Shown piece after piece: positions 25,285-33,235 of a stretch of DNA of 64,000 nt; the first letter of the stretch is position 1, and each line of letters begins with the position of its first letter. Made by a program: the position numbers and the translations under genes. Origin of the DNA: Pelomonas cellulosilytica. GTDB lineage: Bacteria; Pseudomonadota; Gammaproteobacteria; Burkholderiales; Burkholderiaceae_C. The stretch covers positions 62,001 to 126,000 of the forward strand of contig NZ_JAJTWU010000009.1 in the NCBI RefSeq assembly GCF_021353265.1, in the 5' to 3' direction. The notes under the pieces were generated by a model. The model was not told the origin of the DNA and ran no database searches. It saw nothing but the letters and a program-made list of their open reading frames with translations.

Positions 25285-25793
25285 CGGGCCACCTGCATGT
25301 GCAGCACCCACGCGAGCTCGGCCTTCACCTCGCCGGGCCTTCCCGCGTCGCGGCGCAGCCGCACGCCGTCGAGTGCCAGCCCGGGGTCGCGCTTCAGCCC
25401 CTCGGCGATGAAGTCACGAAGCGTGGCGTAGCGGCCGTTGAGCTGCATCGCGATGCGGTACTGCGCGATGCCGGCCTCGCGGTCGGCCTGGTAGCGGAAC
25501 TCGCTGCGCGGCAGCGGCAGGCCAAGCTCGGTCGCCAGTGCCAGCAGTGCTGCTGTGCGCGCCTGGCGTTCGTTGTCGGGCGGCAGGCTTGCTGTGAAGG
25601 CATCGCCATTCGAGGCCAATGCCGGGCGACCGGCCAGTGCAGCGCGGCGCTGGGCCAGAGACTGCCGCTCGGCATCCAGCCGCGACTGCTGCGCCGGCAG
25701 CCACACGGCCCCGGCTACCGCAGCCAGCGTGAGGGCCAGGGCCAGCAGCGCCGGCCAGCCGGCGCGCCGTGCAGCGAACCACCAGCGCCTCAT
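25281..25793 (-). CDS. GspM/PilO-like assembly-platform protein
   Basis: This is a 170-residue bitopic protein. It starts at the ATG at 25793, overlapping the upstream stop as ATGA; the longer open frame to 26261 is out-of-frame noise of the neighbour. A cytoplasmic MRRWWFAARRAGW leads into one transmembrane helix, then a heptad-like segment (QQSRLDAERQSLAQRRAAL), and a ferredoxin-like C-terminal domain (AQYRIAMQLNGRYATLRDF). This is the architecture of PilO and GspM. With the L-like protein before it and the C/PilP-like protein after it, it forms the inner-membrane platform that links the ATPase to the secretin. Confidence 0.78.
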   Translation of the reverse strand: MRRWWFAARRAGWPALLALALTLAAVAGAVWLPAQQSRLDAERQSLAQRRAALAGRPALASNGDAFTASLPPDNERQARTAALLALATELGLPLPRSEFRYQADREAGIAQYRIAMQLNGRYATLRDFIAEGLKRDPGLALDGVRLRRDAGRPGEVKAELAWVLHMQVAR

Positions 25794-26866
25794 CGCGCCG
25801 CTCCCGCCCGACGCACGAGCTCGAAGCGCAGTGAACCGCCGGCATCGGCCGGCGTGTCTTGCTTCTGCAGGCGGGTCAGCACGACTTCCTCGCCCGCGCC
25901 CGCCTGCATGGCCAGCCGGTCGACGAGCCGCGTCACGGCCTCGGTGTCGCCCGCCTGGCCCTCCAGTCGCAGCGACTGGCGTTCCAGATCCAGCGCGGTG
26001 AGCTGCAGGCTGGGCGGCAGCGCACGCTCGACGTCGGTCCACAGCGCAGCCCAGTCGGTGTCGAGCTGCCGCGCTGCGGCGCCGGTGCGCGCGCGCGCCG
26101 CGGTGGTGGCCGCCGTGTTGGCTGCTGCGGGCCTTGCGGCTGCGGGGCGGGCGAGGCGATCCAGCACCGCGGCCTGTTCGGCCAGGCGCTGGGCCTCCTG
26201 CTGCTGGCCCTGAACCTGCCAGGCCACCAGCCCGCAGGCCGCGGCGGCGGTAGCGGTCCACGCCCAGACGAGCGTACGCACCCGTGAGGGGCGCTTGATG
26301 AAGTCCGGCCCCGTGGCGTGACCCGGCCGGGTCAGCAGCATCTGCGCATCGACGATGCGCGGGCCGTGCAGCGTGTGCAGCAGCTCGTCGTCCACCAGCT
26401 GCTGCTGGAGGTCGGCGAGCCGGTCACCGTCGAAACGCAGCACCGTCAGCATCGTGCCGTCGCGAACGGTGACATCACCCTCGGCCGCTACTGCCAGCGT
26501 CCAGCTGGGCTGCAGTGACACGAGGCGCACGCGGTGCGCGGCGGCCACAGACTGCAGTGCAGCCAGGTCCACACCGGTCAGCGCGCAGGCCACGCGCGCC
26601 GCCGCGGCGAGCGGCCAGGCCTGCGCCGCGGGGCCGAAGTAGTGGCTGAACTGCAGCCGTGCATAGCCCAGCAGCGCGTCGTCATCGGCCAGCGGCAGGT
26701 CTTCGGGCACCAGCAGGCTGTGCACCTGCTGCGGCGGGGTGAAGAGCGCCACACGGCCGCCGGCATGCGCCGCGCACCAGGCCGCGAAGTCGGGCCAGGC
26801 CTGGCCCTGCGCGTCGACGACGCCATCGGCCGTCAGCAGCAGTCGTTCAGTCCGCGAGCGTGACAC
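25790..26866 (-). CDS. GspL/PilM-PilN-like assembly-platform protein
   Basis: The product is 358 residues with a GTG start at 26866 that overlaps the end of gspE by 20 bases. The first 190 residues are a cytoplasmic domain with a degenerate actin-like/GspL pattern (LLVPEDLPLADDDALLGYARLQ). A transmembrane helix follows at about 205-225 (TLVWAWTATAAAACGLVAW), then a Gln/Ala-rich coiled-coil and a PilN/GspL-type periplasmic ferredoxin-like domain. The order E, L, M, C/P, D downstream matches a pilMNOP-like set fused into fewer genes. It should recruit the ATPase GspE to the inner membrane. Sequence similarity to GspL is weak, so the name rests on domain order and position. Confidence 0.75.
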   Translation of the reverse strand: MSRSRTERLLLTADGVVDAQGQAWPDFAAWCAAHAGGRVALFTPPQQVHSLLVPEDLPLADDDALLGYARLQFSHYFGPAAQAWPLAAAARVACALTGVDLAALQSVAAAHRVRLVSLQPSWTLAVAAEGDVTVRDGTMLTVLRFDGDRLADLQQQLVDDELLHTLHGPRIVDAQMLLTRPGHATGPDFIKRPSRVRTLVWAWTATAAAACGLVAWQVQGQQQEAQRLAEQAAVLDRLARPAAARPAAANTAATTAARARTGAAARQLDTDWAALWTDVERALPPSLQLTALDLERQSLRLEGQAGDTEAVTRLVDRLAMQAGAGEEVVLTRLQKQDTPADAGGSLRFELVRRAGAAR

Positions 26867-28388
26867 GTTCCAGTTCCTCGAGGGTCGATTCGCCGCGCAG
26901 CACGAGTGCCACGGCGGCGTCCCGAAGCGAGCGCATGCCGCGGCTGCGTGCGGCCTCCTTGATGCGCGACAGCGGCGCGCGGCCGGCGATGAGGTCGCGC
27001 AATTCGTCGTCCAGCCAAAGCAGCTCGCTGACGGCGCGGCGGCCCTTGTAGCCGGTGCCGCGGCAGTGCGAGCAGCCGGCGCCGTGCACCAGTGCGGCGT
27101 CTTCGGGCAGGCCGTGGTCGCGCAGCACCGCGGCCGTGGCCGGTAGCGGCTGCAGGCAGTGCCGGCAGTTGATGCGCATCAGCCGCTGGGCCAGCACGCC
27201 GTTCAACGCGGAGACGACGTTGTAGAGGTCCAGCCCCATGTGCATAAAGCGGCCGACGACGTCAAACGCGTTGTTTGCATGCACCGTGCTGAACACGAGG
27301 TGGCCGGTCAGCGCCGCCTGCACGGCGATCTGCGCAGTCTCGGCGTCGCGGATCTCGCCGACCATGACGCGGTCCGGGTCGTGCCGCAGCACCGAGCGCA
27401 GCCCGCGCGCGAAGGTCAGGCCCTTCTTTTCATTGACGGGGATCTGCACGACGCCCGGCAGCTGGTATTCGACCGGGTCTTCGATCGTGATGATCTTGTC
27501 GCGGCCGGTGTTGACCTCGCTGATCGCGGCGTAGAGCGTCGTCGTCTTGCCCGAGCCAGTGGGACCGGTGACCAGCAGCATGCCGTGCGGCTGGCGGGCC
27601 AGCGCGCGGATCTGCGCGCGGGCCTCGGGTTCGAAGCCGAGGGCGTCTAGCGTCAGGGTGCCCTGGGCCTCGACCTGCGCGCGGTCCAGCACGCGGACGA
27701 CGGCATCCTCGCCGAACACGCTGGGCATGATTGAAAGCCGGAAATCGACCTCGCGGCCCTGTACGCGCAGCTTGAAGCGCCCGTCCTGCGGCAGCCGGCG
27801 TTCGCCGATGTCCAGCTCGGCCATGACTTTCAGCCGCGAGACGAGCTGTTCGGCCGCCTGCACGCCGTCGATGGTCTTCACGTCGAGCATGACGCCGTCG
27901 ATGCGGCTGCGGATCTTCATGCCGCGCAGCTGGCACTCGAAGTGGATGTCGCTGGCGCCGTCCTGCAGCGCGTCGTAGAGCGTGGCGTCCAGCAGCCGCA
28001 CGACGGGGCTGGCCTGCTCGGCCAGGTGCAGCGCCGACAGCTCTTGCGCGGCCTGCGTGTCATGGGTGGCCGTCTCGAAGGATGCCGCGAGGTCGCCTAG
28101 CGCGCGGTAGTCGGCTTCGCCAGCTTCGAGCAGCGCGTCGACGTCGGTGGGCTCGCAGGGCCACCAGAGGATGGGCTTCTGCAGGCGCGATTCGATGCGC
28201 AGGCGTAGCAGTGGCTCGAGCGGGCGGTCGGCGAGCAGCGCCAGACGGCCCTTGGCGGACGTGGCCATGACGGCGCGCCAGCGCTGGGCTTCGGCGTGAG
28301 GCCAGGGGGTGAAGGTGAGGGCCCAGGGGGCGTCGGTCGCCGGGAGCTGAGCGAGCACGTCGCGGTCGGGCCTGAGCAGTGCGTTCAT
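26847..28388 (-). CDS. gspE: type II secretion ATPase GspE
   Basis: The product is 513 residues from the ATG at 28388 (a 22-residue N-terminal extension from an earlier in-frame start is unlikely). The N-terminal 130 residues are the variable N domain. The ATPase core contains Walker A GPTGSGKTTT with Lys281, the Asp box, Walker B (VMVGEIRDAETA) and the His box (HLVFSTVHANNA). A C-terminal zinc-type tetracysteine motif is present as CRHC and CSHC. These are the features of secretion/pilus-assembly ATPases rather than PilT retraction motors. It powers pseudopilus growth from the cytoplasmic face together with GspF, encoded 100 bases upstream on the same transcript. Confidence 0.96.
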   Translation of the reverse strand: MNALLRPDRDVLAQLPATDAPWALTFTPWPHAEAQRWRAVMATSAKGRLALLADRPLEPLLRLRIESRLQKPILWWPCEPTDVDALLEAGEADYRALGDLAASFETATHDTQAAQELSALHLAEQASPVVRLLDATLYDALQDGASDIHFECQLRGMKIRSRIDGVMLDVKTIDGVQAAEQLVSRLKVMAELDIGERRLPQDGRFKLRVQGREVDFRLSIMPSVFGEDAVVRVLDRAQVEAQGTLTLDALGFEPEARAQIRALARQPHGMLLVTGPTGSGKTTTLYAAISEVNTGRDKIITIEDPVEYQLPGVVQIPVNEKKGLTFARGLRSVLRHDPDRVMVGEIRDAETAQIAVQAALTGHLVFSTVHANNAFDVVGRFMHMGLDLYNVVSALNGVLAQRLMRINCRHCLQPLPATAAVLRDHGLPEDAALVHGAGCSHCRGTGYKGRRAVSELLWLDDELRDLIAGRAPLSRIKEAARSRGMRSLRDAAVALVLRGESTLEELERVTLAD

Positions 28389-28488
28389 GCTTGGACCCTC
28401 ATCGGTGTTCTGCCGAAGTCCGCGGTGGAGGATTCCCGGCACGGCAGGCGGCACGAGGACAAAGCTGCGAGCAGCGACGCTTTCTCCA

Positions 28489-29673
28489 TCACTGCACCTG
28501 ATCCACCAACTGAAAAATCGGCAGATACATCAGTACCACCACCGTGCCGATCACCAACCCCATGATCAGCATCAATACCGGATTCACGAGCCGTGTCACC
28601 AGGTCCGACAGCCGCGACAGCTCCTCGTCGTAGAAGCCCGCCGCCTGCGCCAGCATCGCCCCCAGCTCGCCGCTGTGCTCGCCCACCCGCAACATGCGCA
28701 GCGACACCGGCGTGGCCAGCCCCTCGCGCTGCAGGCACACCGACAGCCGCTCGCCCAGCTTCACCGACTCAGTCGCGCGGTCAAGCGCGTCCCGCAGGTG
28801 GGCGGCCACGACGCCTCGCGCGTTCACCAACGCCGGCACGATGGGCACGCCCGCCAACAGCAGCATGGCCAGGCAGCGGTACAGCTGTGCGAGCGCGAGC
28901 AGATGCAGCTTCGGCCCCACCAGCGGCAGTCGCCACAGCCGCGACTGCACTGCTTCGCGCAGGCCACGCTGCCAGGCCAGCACTGGCGTCGCCACCAGCA
29001 CAGCGGCGATCAGCAGCAGCGCCACCGGATGCGCGCCGCTGAAGCGGCCCACGGCAATCAGCGCGCGGGAGGCCAGCGGCATGTCGCCGCCCACGCCGTC
29101 CAGCAGCCCGGCGAAGCGCGGCACGACGAATACCAGCAGGAACAGCACGACGGACGTGCCCGCCGTGATCAGCATCGCCGGATAGATGGCCGCGGCGACC
29201 AGCTTGCCGCGCAGCTGCTCCACCCAAGCCAGATAGCTCGCCTGTTCGAACAGCGCCTGTTCGACCTGTCCACTGCGCTCGCTGGCCTCCACGACGGCGA
29301 TAAACAGACTGTCGAAGGCCTGGGGCTGCGACGCGAGTGCGACGGAGAACGACTCGCCCTGCTGGATGCGCTCCACGACGCCGGCGAGTGCGGCGCTGAC
29401 CGAGGGTGGGTTGTCCTGCGACTGCAGCGTCTGCAGCGCTTCCAGCAGCGGGATGCCGGCGCGCAGTAGCACGGCCAGTTGCTGCGCGAACTGCCGGCGC
29501 GGAAAGCGGCCGCCGCGCGTTTGCAGCGGCTGGGCCTCGGCCGGTTCGATGGCCAGAAGCGAGGCTGGCGGCAGGCCCAGCGCCGCCGCGACGCCACCGG
29601 CATCCGTCGCGCGCACCCGCGCCTGCGCCGGCCGGCGCTGGGCATCGAGATAGCGGACGACGAACTCGGCCAT
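28489..29673 (-). CDS. gspF: type II secretion inner-membrane protein GspF
   Basis: The product is 394 residues from the ATG at 29673. Two copies of the GspF/PilC domain are present, the first with FAQQLAVLLRAGIPLLEAL and the second with CLAMLLLAGVPIVPALVNA. Three transmembrane segments are visible, including AMLITAGTSVVLFLLVFVV and the C-terminal helix LMLIMGLVIGTVVVLMYL. Family length is normal. It lies 7 bases after gspG and 100 bases before gspE. It is the polytopic platform protein around which the pseudopilus is assembled. A longer open frame upstream to 29778 is a continuation into gspG in another frame and is not used. Confidence 0.96.
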   Translation of the reverse strand: MAEFVVRYLDAQRRPAQARVRATDAGGVAAALGLPPASLLAIEPAEAQPLQTRGGRFPRRQFAQQLAVLLRAGIPLLEALQTLQSQDNPPSVSAALAGVVERIQQGESFSVALASQPQAFDSLFIAVVEASERSGQVEQALFEQASYLAWVEQLRGKLVAAAIYPAMLITAGTSVVLFLLVFVVPRFAGLLDGVGGDMPLASRALIAVGRFSGAHPVALLLIAAVLVATPVLAWQRGLREAVQSRLWRLPLVGPKLHLLALAQLYRCLAMLLLAGVPIVPALVNARGVVAAHLRDALDRATESVKLGERLSVCLQREGLATPVSLRMLRVGEHSGELGAMLAQAAGFYDEELSRLSDLVTRLVNPVLMLIMGLVIGTVVVLMYLPIFQLVDQVQ

Positions 29674-29680
29674 GCGTGGC

Positions 29681-30106
29681 TTACCAGGACGTGAGGTCGG
29701 CGTCTTCGCCCTCGCCGCCGGGGCGGCCGTCCTTGCCGTAGGACTGCAGGTCGTACTCGCCGTGCTCACCCGGCGCACGGTATTGGTAGTCGTGTCCCCA
29801 GGGGTCCTTGGGCACGGCCTTGGCCAGGTAGGGGCCGGCCCATTTGGGCTCGTCGGCAGGCTTCGCGTTCAGCGCGGAGAGGCCCTGCTCGGTCGCAGGA
29901 TAGTGGCCAATGTCGAGGCGGTATTGGTCCAGGGCCTTCTGCAACGCATCGATCTGCGCGCGCGCCGCCTTCACCTCGCTCTTGCCGATCTGGCCGAAGA
30001 ATTTGGGGCCGACATAGCCGGCCAGCAGGCCGATGATGACCATGACGACAAGCAGTTCCAGCAGCGTGAAGCCGCGTTGGTGAAGGGGGCGGGTGGTGGT
30101 GGTCAT
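29681..30106 (-). CDS. gspG: major pseudopilin GspG
   Basis: This is a 141-residue major pseudopilin. A leader of 12 residues ends in Gly before FTLLELLVVMVIIGLLAGYV, with Glu5 present. The ectodomain carries the GspG hallmarks YRLDIGHYPATEQGLSAL, DPWGHDYQYRAPG and a C-terminal Asp/Glu-rich calcium loop (GGEGEDADLTSW). It is the first gene of the secretion operon, so the operon promoter should lie in 30107-30243. No clear ribosome site is visible directly before the ATG; instead the bases adjacent to the start form part of a dyad with a CCGTTCGG core. The major-pseudopilin assignment is secure from the calcium-loop region. Confidence 0.96.
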   Translation of the reverse strand: MTTTTRPLHQRGFTLLELLVVMVIIGLLAGYVGPKFFGQIGKSEVKAARAQIDALQKALDQYRLDIGHYPATEQGLSALNAKPADEPKWAGPYLAKAVPKDPWGHDYQYRAPGEHGEYDLQSYGKDGRPGGEGEDADLTSW

Positions 30107-30121
30107 GGTCCGAACGGGTCA
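30106..30121 (-). promoter_or_regulatory. CCGTTCGG-core dyad abutting the gspG start
   Basis: On the minus strand this reads TGACCCGTTCGGACCA and ends on the A of the gspG ATG. It matches the dyad at 21190-21207 at 13 of 16 positions. It occupies the place where a ribosome site would be, so binding here could affect translation start or nearby transcription. Function is unproven. Confidence 0.35.
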
Positions 30122-30148
30122 GGGCGGCGCAGCTTAGGAAGGCGCAGT

Positions 30149-30190
30149 GACCACGGCATGAAATACAGATTCGTGACGACGGCCGTGGTC
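30149..30190. promoter_or_regulatory. inverted repeat in the gspG/protease divergent promoter region
   Basis: Perfect 9-base arms GACCACGGC (30149-30157) and GCCGTGGTC (30182-30190) are 33 bp apart, about three helical turns. They lie between the start of gspG and the start of the S8 protease, which are transcribed divergently. This suits a shared operator for both. Confidence 0.5.
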
Positions 30191-30243
30191 CGTTGGAGCC
30201 ATGTCATGGCCCCTTCACTGCAGGCGCCTACCGTGCCGGCCCG

Positions 30244-32196
30244 ATGAAGACGCTGCCTGCCCTGACCCCGCCGCCCCGCCCGACGTCGCGGGCCTTTCGC
30301 TTCAACCAGTTCGTCGCGGCTGCGACGGTGGCCGGTGTGGCGGTCTCCGCCGCCGTGCTGGCCGCGCGGCTGCCGGTGCGAGTCGTGGCGTCGCGCGCTT
30401 CGGCCCCGTTGATCGTCAAGCTGGCGGACGCGCCGGCCGACCCGCGCGAGCAGCAGGCCTTGCTCGGCCGTGTGCTGGCCGACGCTGGCGTGCCGATGGC
30501 CGCCGACCGCCCGCTGGGCTCAGGCTGGTGGCGGCTGCAGCCGCTGGCCGACGCCGCCGGCAACTCCGCCGTCTGGCTGACCCGGCTGCGAGCCGACGGA
30601 CGCCTGGCGCATGCGATGCCGGACCTGCACGAGCGCCGTGCCGCCGTGCCGACGGACTCACTGTTCCGCCCCGCAGACCCGGCCAATGCGCAGTGGTGGC
30701 TTGACGACCAGAGCGACACGACCAACGCGGGCGTCGCCAACTTCACAAAGGCCTGGGACACGACCAAGAATGCGGCCTCGCCGGTCATCGCTGTACTGGA
30801 CTCGGGCATCACGTCGCATGCCGACCTGAACGCCAACCTGCTGGCGGGCTACAACTTCGTCAGTAAGCCGGAGTACGCCAACAATGGCGGCGTGGGCCGC
30901 AGTGCCAACGCGAATGATCCGGGCGATGCGCTGACGCAGGTCGAATACGACGCCAACACCGCTCTGTGGGACGGCTGCGTCGTCAACCCGGTCAGCAGCT
31001 GGCACGGCACGGTGGTTGCCGGCCAGCTGGGGGCCGTCACGAACAATGCCAACGGCGTGGCCGGCATCAACTGGAACGTGCGCATCCTGCCCGTCCGCGT
31101 TTCGGGCAAATGCGGCGCGTCGGTGGCCGACATGGTGGACGGCATGCGCTGGGCGGCAGGCTTGACGGTGGCCGGTGTGCCGGCCAATCCGAGCCCCGCC
31201 AAGGTCCTCGTTATCGGGTTTGCCGGCGTGCCGGACAAGACCACCGGGCGCCCGCCGTCGTGCAACGTCAACGACACGGATCCCAACGTGGCGGCCGCCG
31301 CGCGGCTGTACAGCGACGCTGTGACCGAGTTGCGCAGCCAGGGTGTGCTGGTTGTGGCGGCGGCAGGCAATCAGAGCGGCTCCGTGGGTCGGCCGGCGAA
31401 CTGCGCCGGCGTCTTCGCCGTCGCGGCGGCGAACCGACAGGGCTTCAAGTCCATCTATTCCAACTTCGGCACCGAGGTGAAGCTGGCCGTACCTGGCGGC
31501 GATTCAGCGAATGGCGCCACATGCGACAACGACCTGGCCGACACCGGCATCGTGTCGACGACGAACACGGGCACGACGGCGCCGGACAAGGCCGGCTACG
31601 GCGCCGTCGCCGGAACCAGCTTCGCGGCGCCTCAGGTTGCCGGCGCGGCCGCGCTGATGTGGGCGACCAATCCCGCTTTGACACTCGCGCAGGTGGAGGC
31701 GGGCCTGAAGGCGAGCGCCCGTCCACACGTCACTGCCTACGCGCTGGGCTATTGCACGACGCTGAACAAGCGCCGCTGCACGTTCAATGACACAACCGGT
31801 GGCGCCGGCCTGCTGGATGCGGCAGAGGCGGTGAAGTTCGCTTTGACGCCGGCCAGCTACACGCCGCCGGTGCGCGCGTCGCTGGGCCTGCAGAGCGCGG
31901 CACTGACCCGCTGTGGCGCGCAGCAGGGCAGCACGGCGATTCCGGTGCCGACGCCTGCACCGACGCCGGCGCCCACCCCAGCGCCGACCCCAGCACCGAC
32001 GCCGGCGCCCACCCCAGCGCCGACACCGGCACCCACGCCAGCCCCCACACCTGCGCCGACGCCGGCACCCACTCCAGCGCCCACGCCTGCTCCGGCGGCC
32101 ACGTCGGGTGGCGGTGGCGGTGCGGCATCCGGTGTGTGGCTGCTGGGGCTGTTGGGCGCAGCGGGTGCATTGGGGTCCCGTCGCCGGCTGGATTGA
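30244..32196 (+). CDS. S8 (subtilisin) family serine protease with Pro-Thr linker and GlyGly-CTERM-like tail
   Basis: The product is 650 residues from the ATG at 30244. An N-terminal hydrophobic segment ([20 protein letters not shown]) acts as signal peptide. A propeptide-like region is followed by the subtilisin domain with Asp186 (IAVLDSGI), His254 (SWHGTVVAG) and Ser459 ([11 protein letters not shown]), a complete catalytic triad. After about residue 565 come TPAP repeats, then [10 protein letters not shown], a hydrophobic helix and SRRRLD. That ending fits the GlyGly-CTERM signal of proteins sorted by rhombosortase after type II secretion. The gene is divergent from the T2SS-like operon, so the protease is a plausible substrate. 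Four Cys in the catalytic domain suggest disulfides. Target proteins are unknown. Confidence 0.93.
   Translation: MKTLPALTPPPRPTSRAFRFNQFVAAATVAGVAVSAAVLAARLPVRVVASRASAPLIVKLADAPADPREQQALLGRVLADAGVPMAADRPLGSGWWRLQPLADAAGNSAVWLTRLRADGRLAHAMPDLHERRAAVPTDSLFRPADPANAQWWLDDQSDTTNAGVANFTKAWDTTKNAASPVIAVLDSGITSHADLNANLLAGYNFVSKPEYANNGGVGRSANANDPGDALTQVEYDANTALWDGCVVNPVSSWHGTVVAGQLGAVTNNANGVAGINWNVRILPVRVSGKCGASVADMVDGMRWAAGLTVAGVPANPSPAKVLVIGFAGVPDKTTGRPPSCNVNDTDPNVAAAARLYSDAVTELRSQGVLVVAAAGNQSGSVGRPANCAGVFAVAAANRQGFKSIYSNFGTEVKLAVPGGDSANGATCDNDLADTGIVSTTNTGTTAPDKAGYGAVAGTSFAAPQVAGAAALMWATNPALTLAQVEAGLKASARPHVTAYALGYCTTLNKRRCTFNDTTGGAGLLDAAEAVKFALTPASYTPPVRASLGLQSAALTRCGAQQGSTAIPVPTPAPTPAPTPAPTPAPTPAPTPAPTPAPTPAPTPAPTPAPTPAPTPAPAATSGGGGGAASGVWLLGLLGAAGALGSRRRLD
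31948..32092 (+). repeat. TPAP linker repeat in the S8 protease
   Basis: About 48 codons repeat Pro-Thr-Pro-Ala with codon-level variation (ccg acg ccg gcg, ccc acc cca gcg). The same PTPAPT composition forms the large tract in TpsA. It separates the catalytic domain from the C-terminal membrane/sorting tail. Confidence 0.88.
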
Positions 32197-32404
32197 CACA
32201 TTCAGCGCTGCCGGTGCATACCCGCCGGGGTCTCGGTCTCATTGTGGCGAATGTCGTTTGTGCAATGCCGCGCCATTGATGCCGTCATACGCGGTGTCAT
32301 TCGCCTGCCATTGCACAGGCAATGAAAGGTTTCCGCCAGCCGGCCGGTCGCGACAACTGTGATTGAATGCAGCACCCGAACAATTACAGACGCTGGAGTC
32401 CGGT

Positions 32405-32764
32405 ATGGCAAAGACACTGCAATCGCTACTGAAGCAAATCGATCAATTGCAGAAACAGGCGGATGCTTTGCGCTCGCGTGAAAAGGCGGAAGTCGTCGAT
32501 CGCATCAAGGAAGCGATTACCCATTACGACATCACGGCCGACGAGTTGTTCGGCGAGTCGGCGCCGCGTGCACGCCGCGCCCGTGCTGCCACGCCGAAGT
32601 CGGCCGGCAAGGTGCGCAAGCCGGCGGCCAAGAAGCAGGGCGGCGTGGCCAAGTACACCGATGGCGCCGGGCGCACCTGGTCCGGCGTGGGCAAGCGGCC
32701 CAACTGGTTCAAGGACGCAATCGCTGCGGGCAAGCAGCCCGAGGATCTGCTGATTTCCCGCTGA
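32405..32764 (+). CDS. H-NS family histone-like nucleoid protein
   Basis: This is a 119-residue protein. Residues 1-50 form the oligomerisation coiled coil (LLKQIDQLQKQADALRSRE). A Lys/Arg/Ala-rich linker follows at about 55-80, and the C-terminal domain has YTDGAGRTWSGVGKRPNWF, the conserved DNA-binding motif of Burkholderiales H-NS/BpH-type proteins. The ATG at 32405 has GGAG 8 bases upstream; a longer in-frame start at 32363 adds 14 residues without homology. The 200 bases upstream are noticeably more AT-rich than the surroundings, as expected for an autoregulated H-NS promoter. It probably silences AT-rich genes genome-wide; no direct tie to the neighbouring loci can be shown. Confidence 0.93.
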   Translation: MAKTLQSLLKQIDQLQKQADALRSREKAEVVDRIKEAITHYDITADELFGESAPRARRARAATPKSAGKVRKPAAKKQGGVAKYTDGAGRTWSGVGKRPNWFKDAIAAGKQPEDLLISR

Positions 32765-32773
32765 GTCCCGGGC

Positions 32774-33199
32774 GTGGCCGCGCCGGCGTTTTCGTGGGCG
32801 CGGTTGTGGCTGGGTGCCACCGTCGGTGCGACGGTGGCGCTGATCCTGTCGTGGCTTGTCGCGCCGGAGATTGCCAGCGTGCTGGTGTTGGGCCATGGCT
32901 ACGAAGGACCCGGCAGCGCGACCGATTCGCTGTTGCTGGCCGACGTGGCGTTGTCGTTCCTCGCCTTTGTCCTAGGGGCCCGGCTCAGCCATGCCATCGT
33001 CCGCAGCAAGCCCTATTGGGCCTGCTTCGCCGTGGGCGCGCTCGGTTGGGCGTTCTACCTGTTCGAGATGGGCGGGTTCAGTGGCCTCTTCACGGGCGAG
33101 TATCCGTTGTGGTACGAGCTCGCACCGACCCATTGGGGCGCCAGCCTGCTGGCGGCGCGTTGGGCGGCGCGAGACGGCGGCCGGCCCACGGCTGACTGA
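32774..33199 (+). CDS. small integral membrane protein of unknown function
   Basis: This is a 141-residue protein with a GTG start at 32774, only 9 bases after the H-NS stop. Four hydrophobic segments are visible (LWLGATVGATVALILSWLV; LADVALSFLAFVLGARL; YWACFAVGALGWAFYLFEM; and a weak C-terminal one). I recognise no family. Spacing suggests cotranscription with the H-NS gene. It converges with the GH39 gene 36 bases away. Confidence 0.7.
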   Translation: MAAPAFSWARLWLGATVGATVALILSWLVAPEIASVLVLGHGYEGPGSATDSLLLADVALSFLAFVLGARLSHAIVRSKPYWACFAVGALGWAFYLFEMGGFSGLFTGEYPLWYELAPTHWGASLLAARWAARDGGRPTAD

Positions 33200-33235
33200 T
33201 CGTCAGCGGGCGGGCCGTCGTGTCGGTGTGCCGCT

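Noticed and set aside
31857-32201. Minus-strand frame of Gly-Ala-Gly-Val repeats opposite the S8 protease end.
   Set aside because: It is the complement of the TPAP linker codons; the protease frame is supported by catalytic motifs upstream and the sorting tail downstream.
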